DNA of 64,000 nucleotides from Pseudogymnoascus destructans (lineage: Eukaryota; Ascomycota; Leotiomycetes; Thelebolales; Thelebolaceae), in NCBI RefSeq assembly GCF_001641265.1, contig NW_020167536.1, positions 558,001 through 622,000 on the forward strand. The letters run 5' to 3'. The notes beneath the pieces are model-generated. The model was not told the DNA's origin. It worked only from the letters and a program-made list of their open reading frames with translations, and searched no databases. Numbering within the stretch: position 1 is the first letter of the stretch; each line of letters opens with the position of its first letter. The translations under genes and the position numbers were made by a program. Below are positions 10,492 through 20,946 of the stretch, one piece after another.

Positions 10492-11509
10492 CTACCTCTT
10501 CATAGAATCAATCATCTCCCTATGCGCATTCTTCTCCTTGTTGGCCTCCGCCAAGCTCTGCACGCTGCGCAGGTCACCCACCACATCCTTGGCCTTGCCA
10601 AAGTACACCTCCTGCAGCAGGTTGCGCATCTTGAGCTCCATGTCCTCGACCAGCTTGCCGATGTTGGAGATGTGGCTCCCGTCGTCGTCGACCGTTAGGT
10701 CCGCCTCGATCTGCCGCGTCATGTTGCCCGAGAGCTCCATGTCGCCCAGCACGTCGGTCCCGGTCGAGAGGTGCAGGATCACCGTTGAGGTCAGCTTGTA
10801 GTGAGCGGTGCGCGCGCGGTCGATGGCTTCGAAGACGTGGATGGAGTCCCATGATCCTTCGGAGCCGCTGTTCTGGGGCGAGCCTGCATCACACCGTTAG
10901 CCAGGTCCAGTCCCTCCCAATTTCGTCCCCATCGTCTGCATCTCGTGCATTCATCCCCTACCTAGCCCACCAGGCAAAACATACATTTCTTCAGCAGCAC
11001 AACCCCCGCAAACCCATCATCCAAATTCCAGAAGTACACCGAGCTCAGCCCCCCCTCATAATACAGCTCACGATACACATCAAACGCCTCATTCGCACGA
11101 ATCTCCATCTTCCTCACCCTATCACTCGGCACGGCGCCCGCACCAGCTCCCTCATCCACGCCGCCCTCACTGCTCTGCTCGAGCGCCGGCTCAAACTCCC
11201 CCGACCACGGCGACCGGTAGCTGTCGCCATCGCGGTTGTAGTCGCAGACCAGGTAGTCGCGCTTGGTCTTGCTGCACCAGCGCGTGCTGAGCGGCTGGTC
11301 GACGGAGGAGAGGAGGTCCTCGGTTAGGTCGGGGACGAGGCCGATGAGAGAGTTGAGGTGGGTCGAGGTGTGCTTGGGGTCGAGGCGGCGGAGGAGGTCG
11401 CTGGGGGGGGGGAAGGGTGTTAGTGCGGGGTTGGAGGTGGGGATGGGGGGAGGTAGGAGGGAGGAGGGAGAGCTTACAGCGCGCTGTCGAATTGGTCGAC
11501 GGATGCCAT
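10492..11509 (-). CDS. CAP2: F-actin-capping protein subunit beta
   Basis: There are three exons: 11509-11478, 11400-10985 and 10883-10492. The product is 279 residues, the usual length for this family. It caps barbed ends of actin filaments as a heterodimer with the alpha subunit, in cortical actin patches. Recognisable family blocks are LLRRLDPKHTSTHL at the N-terminus, YLVCDYNRDGDSYRSPWS, VYFWNLDDGFAGVVLLKK, and near the end ISNIGKLVEDMELKMR with VYFGKAKDVV. Splice sites are canonical and join in phase. The first intron is short and G-rich on the plus strand. The start ATG gives the typical short ASVDQFDSAL leader. Confidence 0.96.
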
Positions 11510-12004
11510 GGTGATGGTTGGGGTTGTTGTTGGGGAGGTGGAGGGGGAGGTTTGGAGCTGCGAAGGTCAACTTTGTGGTGGTGGTGGAGGGGTCGAGGTT
11601 CCCAACCGCCAGGCTACGAAGCGAATCCTGAGGAAAGCGACGAGATTGGCAAAAGTCCGAAGGGGAGATATAGATCGGGATCAATACCAGCGATTTACAC
11701 TCAGAACTTATCTCTTTAGTTTCATTTGACTTTGCTGATAAGGAGAAGGAGATGACGGTCGCAGGTGACTTTCACCAAATCTGGCCCTCGAATATGCTGA
11801 AGTAGTACTCGTGTCGCCCAAAGTCTGAAGAGAGATTGTGCAAAACAACGGCGATTACGGCATTCTATAATTAATTCGGAGGCATTCAATCGCTCAGGGC
11901 TGTGCATGTTTCGACCATCATTCGTCTTCTATCCTCCAAATACTGTAAAGTACACATGAACCGGCCGGTCAATTATATAACTGGTATTTAGCATAAAGGT
12001 GCCG
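11510..12004. other. intergenic, no gene seen
   Basis: This is the promoter side of the capping-protein gene, G-rich on the plus strand just upstream of its start. No coding or structural signal is seen beyond that. Confidence 0.5.
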
Positions 12005-12731
12005 TGGTCCTGTACCATAGATCATCTGCCATTATGGGCAAAAGTGCCGCTCTGGGGTAGCGATGGGCGCGATTGGTGGAATTGGTGTCCCAAGCCTACA
12101 AATACAGTATGTATAGTTCCTTCCTCACTTTTCTCTCCTGTCCAAACTATATACAACGCCATTGACGCCAACCTGATCCAGGTGGGAAGCAGCTATCTCC
12201 TCTCCTTTGGTCGCGACATCTATCAAGTGGCTATGAACTCTGCGGCGACCAAGACGGCTGGCACGGCCGCATACCAGATCTAGTACAACCCGTCCGGAAG
12301 CCATGCCTGCGAGGGCAGCTTTGTCTTCTACAATGCCGGATACTACTACCTCACCTAGAGTCAGGGCATCTGCTGCGGATATGACACAAGCAAGCCCGCG
12401 GCTGGAGCAGAGTACAAGATCATGGTGTGCAGGAGCTCGAGCGCTACAGGCGGCTTTGTTGACAAGAATGGGTCGGACTGCAAGAATGGTGGGAGCAGCG
12501 TGTTGCTCGAGTCGCACGGAACGGTGTATGGGCCCGGTGGACAGTGAGTTACTCTTCCTTCTTTGCTCTTAGGGTGTCATGGCTAACAATTATAGGGGTG
12601 TCTTCACGGACTCGAGCCTAGGCCTTGTGCTTTACTACCACTACGCCAATACCAACGTTGGTCTCGGCGATGGCGCATATCTCTTTGGATGGAACAAGGT
12701 CAACTGGAGCAACGGGTGGCCCTCCGTGTAA
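12005..12731 (+). pseudogene. GH43 endo-1,5-alpha-L-arabinanase, degenerate
   Basis: Translated fragments match the secreted arabinanase family. They are CTIDHLPLWAK near 12005, then NAIDANLIQVGSSY, DIYQVAMNSAATKT, GICCGYDTSKPAAGAEYK, SSSATGGFVDKNG, HGTVYGPGGQGVF, and LFGWNKVNWSNGWP up to the stop at 12729-12731. An intron at 12544-12594 is still well formed. In-frame TAG codons lie at 12281 and 12356. The segment that normally joins the DHLPLWAK region to NAID is missing (about 60 residues), as are the signal peptide and N-terminal blade. This is a lost plant cell-wall (pectin arabinan) enzyme. Confidence 0.9.
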
Positions 12732-13262
12732 GGCATTACTCTTGCCTCGGGTGGGAGAGATCCTCGTATCATATTTTAAATCGCTCTACTCCACTTCTGT
12801 GGCGGCTATTGATGCCAATAGTCGGGCGTATGTATACATCTTTAACTTTACGACCGTCTGTCATTTACCCAAGCGGGTGCATGGTCTTCACAAGGAAGTA
12901 TATATTCAGGTCTTTTATACGTAGATATCACTTATCACATGCGTATCCCAAGTTTGAGTCATAGAGATGCGCTTATTCTCTACCTGTAATCATAGCAAAT
13001 CAACAACCCCTTGTTTCCACGCCACCACGCTCTGATGCCATCCCAGTCCCCCCAATACTCCTCTGTAGCGGCACATCAAAAATCCTTGCATGAATAACAT
13101 CTCTCAATAAAACGAAAACCATCAACCGCTATGCAGAAACCGTAATGGATACCAAGCCGCATGATGTCTGGCGAGTTTGACTCAGCAAACAAAGCTCTAA
13201 GAATGAATCAGTAATTTGACCTCTCCTTCCCCCTCCTGCTCACACACTCACCGATACCAACA

Positions 13263-13532
13263 CTAGAGCTTTCCCAACGCCCCCTTCCCCATCCCCTCCC
13301 CCCAATCATCCATTGACAGCTCCTCACACCCCAGACAAACCCCAAATCGGAACTGCACGTCCTCAACCATCGACTCAAAGTCACACCGAACTTTACTCCT
13401 CGTAACTTCCTCGCTCATCATCTCCTTCGTCGTAGCGTTCTGCTCCAGCTTCATGCGCTCCTCGCACTTGAACGTCGGGCGCGGGACTTCGCAGCCGCAG
13501 CCACTGTAGCTGATGCAGCTACGGTAACACAT
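13263..13532 (-). CDS. small Cys-rich protein, member 1 of a local family
   Basis: The frame encodes 89 residues from the ATG at 13532. It starts MCYRSC and has a CGC core (SYSGCGCEV) and a later CLGC pair. The frame stays open upstream, but the two neighbouring family members also begin MC, which fixes this start. The pattern M-C, aromatic, C-G-C, then C about seven residues later, and a C-X2-C near the end is shared with the genes at 14075 and 14741. It has no signal peptide and is probably intracellular with metal-binding Cys. Function unknown. Confidence 0.6.
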   Translation of the reverse strand: MCYRSCISYSGCGCEVPRPTFKCEERMKLEQNATTKEMMSEEVTRSKVRCDFESMVEDVQFRFGVCLGCEELSMDDWGEGMGKGALGKL

Positions 13533-14074
13533 TGTGGTGGCCGGGTTGCGGTGTGGGGTATTGTGAGGTGGGTTGCTGAAGAGGCGTGACGAGAGTGGGT
13601 TTGTAGTTGACTGACTGGTCTTGGTGATGCGGTTTGCTTGGGTTTTGGAGCTTGATTGTGGAGCCTGTTTGTGGAAAGAGAAGGAAGGAGCGGTGGAGGA
13701 GTGAGACACGCTCTTTCCACTCTATATGGGGTGGTGGTTGGTTATTCAGGGAAGGAGCAATCACACGTTCTTTCCGCTTCATAGGGGTTTGATTATTCAG
13801 GGGAGGATCATTTTGCGCGGTTCGTCCCAGAGAGGGTATTATATGATGAAGTCAAACTCAAACGCTGTTCTAAATTGTGGTTACAAATGTCTCACTTTAT
13901 GATCAGCTCTGCATAAATTATCCTGGGTTACTCGCTTTTTTTTTTATAAGTCCACGAATCTCATTATCATATCAAGCCTCCCGGCAGTCAAACACGCAAC
14001 AATGAGAGAATAGCATATTTTAAATTCAACGATATTAGGATTCTCCTATAACCACAACCCACCCACGTCCCCTG

Positions 14075-14317
14075 TCAAACCATCACCCATTGCTTCGCAA
14101 CCTCCATACACCTTGGGCACCGGCCATTGTCTCGAATTTCCAACGGCTTATCCAAATCCGCATCCTCAACCAAACACCAAGCTTCTAGCACGTATTCCTC
14201 GTCCACCAACCCATATGGCACGGCAGCTCCATGCTGTTTGCGCCACGAACAGTATTTTTTGCCTACCAAATGCGAACACCCGCACTCGCCAAAGATTTGT
14301 ACGATGGGGCGGCACAT
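14075..14317 (-). CDS. small Cys-rich protein, member 2
   Basis: The 80-residue product starts MCRPIVQIFGECGC. It has KKYCSW after the CGC core and RCPRCMEV near the C-terminus. The spacing matches its neighbours: MC, CGC, C-S-W, then C-X2-C. It is acidic in the middle (VDEEYV, EDADLDKP). It lies on the same strand as its two relatives, with 400-550 bp between genes, consistent with tandem duplication followed by strong divergence. I do not recognise a named family. Confidence 0.6.
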   Translation of the reverse strand: MCRPIVQIFGECGCSHLVGKKYCSWRKQHGAAVPYGLVDEEYVLEAWCLVEDADLDKPLEIRDNGRCPRCMEVAKQWVMV

Positions 14318-14740
14318 TGTGAGCGATTGTTGTTTGTCTGTATAGTGTTGTCTTTGTTTATAGCTCGAGTCTTTGTTCTTGGAGATGATGAATAAGTTAG
14401 GGAAAACATAAAACGAAAAGGAGATTTTCTCTGCTTTTATACTTATAAATTTTGCTAGTTCTTATCCACAGATATTTGAATCAAACTTAGTTTAACGTCA
14501 ATCCGTGATTCCTCTTCTTGATCTAAAGTATTTGGTGTTTCAAAGTGAAGCGGTGGGACGATGGAATCACGCCCTTTGAAGGAGATCTCCTCGCTCATTC
14601 ACTTGACAATTCACATTTACTTCCTAATAAAAAACTAGAACTCCATTCAATAGGCAGGCTCTGGAATTCTCCATCCTGCAATCATATTCATACAACTGCT
14701 GCCATAGGTACATTGCCGCCTGCCAGCCCGCCCCTCACTG

Positions 14741-14956
14741 TCATCCCTTTGTCGCGCACTGGAAGCACCCCTCATCAAGTGTCTTGGTCACGCCTCCCTT
14801 CTCCAAGTCACCCTTGCACCCCCTGCTCCAAGTCTTCGTCTCCGCCGCTGTGCTGTCCTTGCCGTACTTAGCACCTGTCTTGGCCCAGCTGCACTGCTGC
14901 ATCTCTCTGGAGGCCATGCAGCCGCAGCTGTAGAAGTGGGTGGTGAAGCGACACAT
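14741..14956 (-). CDS. small Cys-rich protein, member 3
   Basis: The 71-residue product starts from the MCRF methionine, chosen because the relatives also start MC; another in-frame start lies 12 bases upstream. Key residues are YSCGCMAS, then MQQCSW, and GCFQC at the C-terminus. The middle is Lys/Thr-rich. The pattern matches members 1 and 2 better than any other feature here, but overall identity is low. Confidence 0.6.
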   Translation of the reverse strand: MCRFTTHFYSCGCMASREMQQCSWAKTGAKYGKDSTAAETKTWSRGCKGDLEKGGVTKTLDEGCFQCATKG

Positions 14957-15602
14957 TGCCCACCACACAATATGAGTGGAGTTGTGTTTGTGGTTTTGTA
15001 TACAAGCAATTTGTCTGGGATGGAAGCTAAGATTGTTAGATTCAAGCTCTTAATTAGTATAGTGATGGTGCTGCATACCTTTTATCATGTGGTTTAGTGG
15101 GTGGGGAGAGGAGGTTTGGAGGCTGTACAGAGAAGCGATTGTGGAGACATTCAGCAGAGCTGCCTTGATATTCATTCCATATGATTCCCAATCTCATTGT
15201 GCACATTCCAGCCTCCATAGATGATTGTATGACCAGGAGAGAACGGTATATGCTGGGACCCGAACATCCGGGTTTAAGCTCTCGCACCCCTACTCTATTT
15301 GTCAGATAACTCGCTGTCTGTTCTATGGTACCATACCACGATGTCAGCATGTTATACTGCGTACAAATATTGGAACCTGGCGTGGAGAGGTATAAACAAA
15401 GAAGAGTACTCCTGCTGCCTAAAAGCTCGCAGTGGGGGCATACATAACAGCGGGATTCACAGCAAGGCAACCGAAGAATGAGAGAGATGAGATATATATA
15501 TCTTAATAGCACTCTGAACGGAACCACTCGATTTGAGAACCACTTCCAGACTCTCCACAACCCAACCCATCATACACACACACCACACCCATCATCCATC
15601 TC
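14957..15602. other. intergenic, no gene seen
   Basis: The stretch contains scattered short frames only. It separates the Cys-rich cluster from the 3' end of the phosphate carrier gene, both transcribed leftward. Confidence 0.5.
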
Positions 15603-16811
15603 TCACTTCCCCCCGGTAGTCGGGAACCCCATAACGATCTTGAAGTAATCATAAATCATCCACTGCAGCCCCGTCAACGTGCCAATCATGACAATCCTAA
15701 CCGGCAGTCCATTCCACAAGCCCCTAAACCCAATCTCGCTGTAGATGCGCGAAGTGGCCGCACCAGCAGCCTCACCAGGCTGCTTGTTCGCGTTGAGCTT
15801 CGATACCATCACGTCTGCGGGGTGCGAGATGATGGCGCAGAGGATACCGGCGAGGTAACCGCCGGTAAAGGAGACACCGGTTTGGGCGGCCTTGCCGTAG
15901 TCGGATTTCTTGCCGGGAAGGTAGCCGTAGATTGCTTCGACGATGGTTTCGAAGGAGGCGAATTTCATCATGGTGTAGCTGGGGATTGTTAGTAGGGGGT
16001 TGGAAAGAGTGGGGTGCCCGGACGGAAGTTAGGCACGGCACGTAAGGGGTGGAACTTACGGGATCTGGCGGCCCCAGAGTGGGTATAGGCCCTTGTAGAG
16101 CCCGCCGAAGCCTTCCTTGGCTGTGATGATGCTCATGCCGTTGAAGGTTCCTGTAGCGAAAGGTGGCATGGTGGTTTGCATCCTGACCTTGATAGCTTCG
16201 AAGGGGCAGAGAGCAATATCAGCAATGAATTCTGCTGAAGCAGATGCGGCGAGGTACACTGCGGTCTTGTACTTGACCGCCGCTTCTGGGCCAACAACGT
16301 CACTGTACGTCTTCTTAAAGTACTCGTATCCACCATACTTGAACATGCCCTGCGCCGAGTACCCAAAGAATGTTGGGCTCCATCCAGTGTAGATTCCACG
16401 GAAGCCTTCAGCTCGGGCAATCTTACCCCAGGCCTGGAAGTTACCTGTGTAGAGCTTCGAGTCGACCTGGCGACGACACTTCACGAGATCAAGCGGCGTG
16501 ATAAATGTGTGGGTCAAGCCACAGGCAAGCAGCCCACCAAAGGAGCAGGCGGCATAGTATTTCCCGGAGTAGAGCTCGATACGGCCTGTCTTCTCTTGCG
16601 CCTTGGCGCTGGCCTTTTCGAACTCCCGCGCAGCCTCGTCACTGAGAGCTTTGGCTTTGTCTTTGGCATCGTCAATTATGGACCAGGTCGGGAAGAGCTC
16701 AGCGCGAGCTTGCAATGGAGTCCGTGTTGGTTGGGCAGGTGCATTGGCTTTAAGACCCGACGATTGGAACACGCTGTTGAGCGCGTCCGATGTTGGGAAT
16801 AGAGACGGCAT
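15603..16811 (-). CDS. MIR1: mitochondrial phosphate carrier
   Basis: Exons are 16811-16060 and 15978-15603, encoding 375 residues. It imports phosphate, with a proton, across the inner mitochondrial membrane for ATP synthesis. There are three carrier repeats, each with a signature: PLDLVKCRRQ, PFEAIKVRMQ and HPADVMVSKLN. The block ITPLDLVKCRRQVDSKLYTG is diagnostic of phosphate carriers. ATG 16811 (MPSLFPTS) is preferred over any upstream codon, because the bases just before it look like an intron 3' end (tactaac branch site, then ccag), implying an intron in the 5' UTR. PIC2-type naming is possible; I cannot separate MIR1 from PIC2 by eye. Confidence 0.94.
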
Positions 16812-17992
16812 TGCGATTGACAGCTGGTTCAATAGTTAGTATCTTCGATTTTCGTCCCAATTGCATGTTGTAACCCAAAGAGAAACGGTTTCATACCCAC
16901 TTTCTAGAACAGCTCTATCCGTAAGGCCGTGCGTGATAGCTTCTAAGTGCGATTGGCGACGTCAACCACTTGCGCGACGGTATGAGATTCACAACAATCA
17001 ATGGGCTATACAGTACCAGCCCAATAACATGCACTCTAAGGCTCTGGAAGATTTAAATAGAAAACTAGGAGAGAGTTAAACGGGTTGCTTTAACATGAGA
17101 CGTGAACAGATGCAAGATCCGGAGATAAGGTGAGAGGTGTAGGATCGTGCATGGCTGACGTAATGACGTAGTGGACGAATCGGAACTGGGTAGCCCGGAG
17201 GTGTGTCAACACAGGGTTGTTTATGTTTGTCCTTCATATACTCTATATATGTGACCATATCCTAGGTGTCCATGGGACAACCAGAGCAGAATCGAGTTAT
17301 CCCTGAGCCGCGCATATGATAAATCTGGGGTGCAGACAAGCCGCTTCATACAGGAGCAAGCCACTTTGCATAGAACTCTATGTAGAGGGCATGCTTTCTT
17401 CAGATGAGACTGTAAGATTGACTCCAGCAATGGATGAGATGGTAATTATATGAAAAGGTAAAGAATTCAAACAATGAAGGAGCCCTCAAGGGGATGTATG
17501 AGGAATGCTGAGAATGCCACTCTCTTCGTAGCTGCTCTTGGACGTCATTGATCGGTTTCCCTTGCCTTCATTGTAAAACCTAATTTGACATTGCAATTTA
17601 TCAGGGATTATAGAGTCATAGCTTGTTATACGCTTTGTCTTATAGTTCTCATGGGCCCCGGTCTCTCCTACACTCGTAGGGGCTTGATATGCCGACTGCC
17701 CGCCAAGCTCTGGGGTATTAACAGAAATAGCAATTGAAGGAGATCGCATTTAACATTTTACCCACGATGCCGCCGCATTTAGAGAATTTCGAAGGAATCT
17801 CCAATTTGTTGTATTGTCTTTGATTTCAAATGATATTTACGGGTTAATAAATAGGCCAAGTCTGGGCTTTCAAGTATTCGCCTAAAGAAGCGAGACCGTC
17901 AAACTAAAGCAAACTGCTGCCCCGCCTCGATAATAAGCCCAAAAACTCACAAACTTACAAACTCAAGGCCCGGAGCAGTGCCCGCACACACA
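16812..17992. other. divergent promoter region
   Basis: About 1.2 kb lies between the leftward phosphate carrier and the rightward CBS gene. The probable 3' end of a 5' UTR intron of the carrier gene lies at 16823-16845. No further gene or repeat is seen. Confidence 0.5.
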
Positions 17993-18540
17993 ATGGCTAC
18001 AGCTAACCACACCGAGGCGGCTTCGTCGCCGTTCCACTCCAAATGGTCTGACAAGTACCGCGGCGTGAGTACCTTCCTCGATGACCCCAAAGCGGATAAC
18101 ATCTAACTGACCCCCAGGCCACTGTCGAGGACCTCGACCCACCCTCCGCGCTCTCCTGCAACCCCTCCGACCCGATCTCCTATGCGCTCCTCACGGCCTT
18201 CGAGAGGGACTACACGCACCTTACGGTCGTCTCGCAAGACACCCGCGCGCTGCTGGGCTACCTGAGCATACCACGTCTGCGCGAGCTGATACAGCAGGGG
18301 ACGGTGAAGGAGACGGACCCGGTGTCGGCAGCGATGATCAAGTTCAGGAGGAAGGCGAATACGTATAAGGTCATCACGATGGACACGCCGCTGGAGGAGC
18401 TGGAGACGTTCTTCATGAAGGGAAACGATGGGCAGACGCCGCAGGACTTTGCGGTTGTGACGGATCTGAGTCGGCGGTTTGTGCTCGGCGTTGCGACTGT
18501 CCATGACCTAGAGGAGTTTGCGAGGAGGAGACCAGCTTGA
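17993..18540 (+). CDS. CBS-domain protein
   Basis: Exons are 17993-18064 and 18118-18540, encoding 164 residues. A pair of CBS motifs is visible. The first is ALSCNPSDPISYALLTAFERDYTHLTVV cut into strand-helix-strand form around residues 35-70; the second is around ITMDTPLEELETFF (residues 110-160), ending FVLGVATVHDLEEF. CBS pairs bind adenosyl ligands and act as regulatory modules. There is no catalytic domain, so this is a stand-alone CBS protein of the type common in ascomycetes. The N-terminus has KWSDKYRG before the first motif. Confidence 0.85.
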
Positions 18541-19254
18541 GACAGAAGATATATATCAGTGTGAGGGGAGGTTGCTGTCAGCGGAAGGCTCCTTGATGGA
18601 GCACAGCTTTTTTGCTGGCCTTGCTCTCAACTTCGCATTTCGATGGGGAGAGGGACAGCAGTGGCGATCTCAAACCACGGCCGTTATGGGCATTTTGTTC
18701 CTTGGCGGCCCTTTGTTCTTTCTGTTTTGAATTGGGGGATCAAGGTGGGAAGCAGCACCGGGTATCGACGCGGGAGTTGCGGGGAAGCATCTGGTAGAGA
18801 CGACAGCTGCCTGATATTGGTACCGGGGTAGACAAAGTCAAGGGAGTCTTGGAACTGTCATTTATTCGGGGGATGTCGGGGTTTGATATTTAGCCTCGAC
18901 GGAGTTGGTTGGTACAGGCGTTGTTATCAGCAAGCAAAACAGACGATTAGCTTCTTCTTACCTCATGAGATGCAATGCAATGGTGCACGCCAATCACTGA
19001 TACAACTTGCCATCAGGCCGAGGATCAATAGTCAAGGTGCCAACCATTGTGCTGTGCCTGGCTGGGTGACATGTTTTTTGTACTGCATGCTGCATGCTGC
19101 ATTACATGATACATTCTTGCCATGTGTCTATGATGTCTTGGCGTGAATGGGCAATTGATATTTCTTTCCAATGCCCTTTGGTAGAGCGGCAATAGATTTG
19201 GTAGTCTGATGGTATGGTGATCCGTCTGATCCCCAACCAGACACCATGGTATGG

Positions 19255-19342
19255 GCCACTGAATCACTGCATCACTGCATCCTGCATCACTGCATCCAGC
19301 ATCACTACATCACTGAATCACTCCATCCACTGCATCCAACCC
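19255..19342. repeat. imperfect catcactg tandem repeat
   Basis: About nine imperfect copies of an 8-10 bp unit (catcactg, catccactg and variants) lie within the 18541-19749 intergenic stretch. The rest of that stretch holds the 3' end of the CBS gene and, from about 19450, a pyrimidine-rich promoter for the gene starting at 19750. No other gene is supported there. Confidence 0.85.
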
Positions 19343-19749
19343 CTGCTCTTTTCCTTATCGCCCTATCTCCAAAAATGGTAAATGGGCGAAAGATGAAAGA
19401 TAAGGGATAACAACGACTCACAGCTGCCCACTCACCCATTATTCAGACTGTTGACTTGCGCTTTTACCAAGTGTCGCTACGACTATTCCCACCTGCATCT
19501 AATATTAAGTCCCTTAATAGGCTTCTTGCTACTCTCATTGCACCTCATCCTAGCACGCGCTTGCCTCATCTGCACGCAAGGCTCTCACACGGGAAGTCTC
19601 GTCATACAGCCTTGTCACTCCCTTCTCTTTTACTCAGGTCTTCCGTCCTTTCTCTTCTTCTCTCAAGTTTCTCTATTCTTCGTCTCAACGTCACAGACGA
19701 GACAAAACAAAAGACAATAGTGGATACAATCCCCATCTCCACCTGTACA

Positions 19750-20236
19750 ATGTCGGAGCGCAAGTCGATTGAGAGCATCAGCCACGGCCGCGGCGGTACG
19801 AAGCCTCGTCCTCCCTCCCCCAAAACCTCGTCTCTAACAAACCCTTCCCAGGAGCCGGCAACATTGGCGCCGATGACACCCCGTACGCTCCCCCTCCACC
19901 CCTCCATTCTCACACTAACACCAACCCAGCTACGCCGACGGCGAAATCGTGCGCGAAGGCCTAGCCGGCGACCATGGCGACGGCCCCTACAGCTCCGGCC
20001 GCGGCGGCGTCGCCAACATCGGCTCTCCCGGCCTCGCGGCCGCAAAGCGCAACGATAAGGAGGTTATCCCCGCCGAGGCGCTAAGGGATGAGGAGGATAC
20101 GAATCACCATGTTGGGCGCGGGGGACAGGGGAATGTGCATGTGGCTAAGGAGGGTGGGAAGCCGCATCCGACGGGATTGGCGGATAAGTTGAAGGCGAAG
20201 CTTTTTGGGAAGAAGGTTAAGGGGGAGACGGCTTAG
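19750..20236 (+). CDS. Par32-like DUF3602 protein with GRGG repeats
   Basis: Exons are 19750-19795, 19852-19882 and 19930-20236, encoding 127 residues. The family hallmark GRGGxGN repeats are present: HGRGGAGNIG across the first splice site, SSGRGGVANIG, and VGRGGQGNV. A basic C-terminus (KLKAKLFGKKVKGE) follows. In budding yeast, Par32 is a phosphoprotein that inhibits ammonium transporters under TORC1 control; that this protein does the same is an inference. The 31-bp second exon is unusually small, but all joints are in phase and restore the repeat motif. Confidence 0.88.
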
Positions 20237-20481
20237 GTGGTGGTAGGAGCGAGGTGTGGGGGGAGTGTTGGGGTTTGGAGGCGCGCGCGAGGTATGAGGA
20301 GGAGTAATGGAGTGCAGCAAATTGGAGCAAGCAGCAAATTCGTGTTCGATTTTAGTCTACCAACATTCGGGTGCATACGATGCGAGCTGGTTAAGCTAGC
20401 CCGTGAAGTTGCACCTTCCAAACGAATATAAATAAAAGCTAATTCACATATTCATCCTGGGACCAATACATAACCCCAACA

Positions 20482-20841
20482 ATGGCTGGCAAAATTTCCT
20501 CCTACCTTCAACCCTCTCATCCAAAAGAGTGCAAGTATTGCTATGATGACTACCTCTACGATGACGACAACGATTACAGTGACGAGAAAACAATTCCCAG
20601 AGCAAGATCGGGCCTGACTCGCGGGGGATTTTATCTCGAGTTCTCCAAAATCATTCTGAGCATCATTGTGATCATCATTGTTTTTATCAGCATTATATGG
20701 TGTGAATTGTGGATTTTGTGGAATATCCTAAAGACTGGAAATATTGACTTGTTAGCATTAAATTCACCTGTACTTTTACATGAACTAATATTCAAGTACA
20801 GTATCGCCGATCCGTCACCGTCTACCCCGCCATCTCGCTAA
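20482..20841 (+). CDS. unknown small membrane protein
   Basis: The 119-residue frame starts at ATG 20482. It has a Tyr/Asp-rich stretch (CYDDYLYDDDNDYSDE) and one strong transmembrane segment around residues 56-80 (IILSIIVIIIVFISIIW). A Ser/Pro tail (PSPSTPPSR) ends it. There are no introns. It looks like a single-pass protein with an acidic N-terminus. I recognise no family, so it may be lineage-specific. The hydrophobic run and sustained frame support it being real, but it could be a chance frame. Confidence 0.45.
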   Translation: MAGKISSYLQPSHPKECKYCYDDYLYDDDNDYSDEKTIPRARSGLTRGGFYLEFSKIILSIIVIIIVFISIIWCELWILWNILKTGNIDLLALNSPVLLHELIFKYSIADPSPSTPPSR

Positions 20842-20866
20842 CCCCAAGCTCAATCCCACTGACCAC

Positions 20867-20922
20867 CTCACCCCTCCAACCTCACCCCTCCAACCTCACC
20901 CCTCCAACCTCACCCCTCCAAC
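20867..20922. repeat. 14-bp tandem repeat, 4 perfect copies
   Basis: The unit ctcacccctccaac is repeated four times, with a partial fifth. It ends 24 bases before the RIB7 start codon and so lies in its 5' UTR or core promoter. Such pyrimidine tracts are common at fungal promoters, but exact reiteration is not. Confidence 0.95.
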
Positions 20923-20946
20923 CTCACCCCATTCACACCACCCACC

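Noticed and set aside
15240..15300. Possible tRNA (cccgg...ttcgggtcc) on the minus strand
   Set aside because: Only a T-arm-like piece is seen. No acceptor pairing or anticodon arm could be drawn.
16811..16832. Upstream extension of the phosphate carrier (NQLSIA-)
   Set aside because: The codon at 16832 is TTG, and the bases form an intron 3' end with branch site and ccag. ATG 16811 fits the family.
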